This document shows, one piece after another, positions 63,473-64,000 of a stretch of 64,000 bases of DNA. The translations under genes and the position numbers were made by a program. The notes beneath the pieces were generated by a model. That model was not told the origin of the DNA and did not search any database. It saw only the letters and a list, made by a program, of their open reading frames with translations. Positions within the stretch are counted from its first letter, which is position 1. Every line of letters starts with the position of its first letter. Source of the stretch: Amycolatopsis umgeniensis (GTDB lineage Bacteria; Actinomycetota; Actinomycetes; Mycobacteriales; Pseudonocardiaceae); the NCBI RefSeq assembly GCF_014205155.1, contig NZ_JACHMX010000001.1, positions 9,052,001-9,116,000 on the forward strand. The letters are read 5' to 3'.

Positions 63473-64000
63473 CCATCGTCGCCAGACTCCGGGCAGCCGG
63501 ATGCGTCTTCGCCGAAGACGAAGCCCGGCTCCTCAGCACCGAAGCCCGCACACCCGCCGAACTCGACACCATGGTCCAACGCCGCGTCGAGGGAGAACCC
63601 CTCGAAGTCATCCTCGGCTGGGCGGAATTCCACGGGCTCCGCATCGCCGTCGAACCAGGCGTCTTCGTGCCACGTCAACGGTCCGAACTCCTCGTCCGTC
63701 ACGCCCTCACCCTCGCCCGGCCCGGAGCGGTCGTCGTCGACCTCTGCTGCGGCACCGGCGCACTCGGCGCCGCCATCGCCGCGGAACTCGGCGAAATCCG
63801 GCTCTACGCGGCCGACATCGAACCCGCCGCCGTCCGCTGCGCCCGCCTCAACGTCGCCGACGCCGGGGGAGAGGTCTTCGAAGGCGACCTCTACGCGCCC
63901 CTTCCACCGTCGCTGCGAGGCCGTGTCGACCTCCTCGTCGTCAACGCCCCCTACGTCCCGACCGACGCGATCGCGATGATGCCGCCCGAAGCCCGCGACC
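63469..64000 (+). CDS. PrmC/HemK-like methyltransferase, N-terminal part (runs off the window)
   Basis: About 177 codons from GTG 63469. A helical substrate part leads to LGWAEFHGLRIAVEPGVFVP, then the SAM loop VVDLCCGTGALGAAIAAELG and the NPPY-type motif, here LVVNAPYVPTDAI. NAPY in place of NPPY suggests either a variant PrmC (release-factor glutamine methyltransferase) or a related enzyme. Third gene of the operon; cut by the window end. Confidence 0.85.
   Translation, partial: MTIVARLRAAGCVFAEDEARLLSTEARTPAELDTMVQRRVEGEPLEVILGWAEFHGLRIAVEPGVFVPRQRSELLVRHALTLARPGAVVVDLCCGTGALGAAIAAELGEIRLYAADIEPAAVRCARLNVADAGGEVFEGDLYAPLPPSLRGRVDLLVVNAPYVPTDAIAMMPPEARD

Overview
The window is chromosomal DNA of a high-GC actinomycete. 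Long high-GC reading frames with C/G third positions, many GTG starts, ATGA/GTGA gene overlaps, a mycothiol-type maleylpyruvate isomerase, WXG/ESX-type proteins, eukaryotic-type Ser/Thr kinases with extracellular sensor domains and ECF sigma factors all point to the Pseudonocardiaceae, and gene style is most like Amycolatopsis (inference from gene content; no search was run).

Layout. 1-4.4 kb: start of a methyltransferase, an XRE-cupin regulator with a dienelactone hydrolase, a possible small peptide gene ending at a strong terminator, three consecutive tRNA-like genes (two with leucine anticodons on short class I bodies), two SAM methyltransferases and a broken HTH/nSTAND gene. 4.4-9.3 kb: a compact minus-strand operon encoding a small helical protein, a polyprenyl diphosphate synthase, an MpaB/Lcp-type oxygenase and a large PLP basic-amino-acid decarboxylase; this is the best candidate for an undescribed pathway. 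10-13.3 kb: small proteins, then a secreted polymorphic-toxin-like protein overlapping its probable immunity gene. 13.4-19.9 kb: a membrane Ser/Thr kinase next to a secreted beta-helix protein, two coupled hypothetical genes and a secreted tripeptidyl-aminopeptidase-type hydrolase. 19.9-26.1 kb: a complete gentisate catabolic cluster (IclR, gentisate dioxygenase, fumarylpyruvate hydrolase, maleylpyruvate isomerase, MFS importer, aldehyde dehydrogenase). 26.1-33.3 kb: a decay zone with transposase remnants, a truncated lipoprotein, a kinase pseudogene lacking its catalytic loop, a frameshifted gene and two small secreted proteins of lower GC. 33.3-35 kb: an unusual WXG-like / beta-propeller / helical protein. 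35-48.1 kb: ordinary regulators and enzymes, a GDSL esterase and a subtilisin facing each other across a 26-bp hairpin, a Cys-cluster/pentapeptide-repeat fusion, a glycosyltransferase coupled to a sigma factor, and a coiled-coil protein. 48.2-50.7 kb: a four-gene, fully overlapping ESX-type operon whose main product ends in a HExxH motif. 50.8-55.6 kb: TetR and a divergent SNF2 helicase/SWIM operon sharing a perfect 11-bp inverted-repeat operator. 55.5-64 kb: DUF4865/AraC, 4-hydroxybenzoate hydroxylase, a lipoprotein, a TetR/AidB-like operon, an ECF sigma/redoxin operon, and a DinB/reductase/PrmC-like operon running off the end.

How genes work together. PobA and the gentisate cluster indicate a soil lifestyle using hydroxylated aromatic acids. 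The secreted hydrolases and the kinase/beta-helix pair suggest interaction with polymers or the cell envelope. The toxin/immunity pair, the ESX-type operon and the WXG-propeller protein indicate interbacterial competition or type VII secretion. Starts were chosen from Shine-Dalgarno sites, overlaps and domain boundaries, so several differ from the longest possible reading frame.
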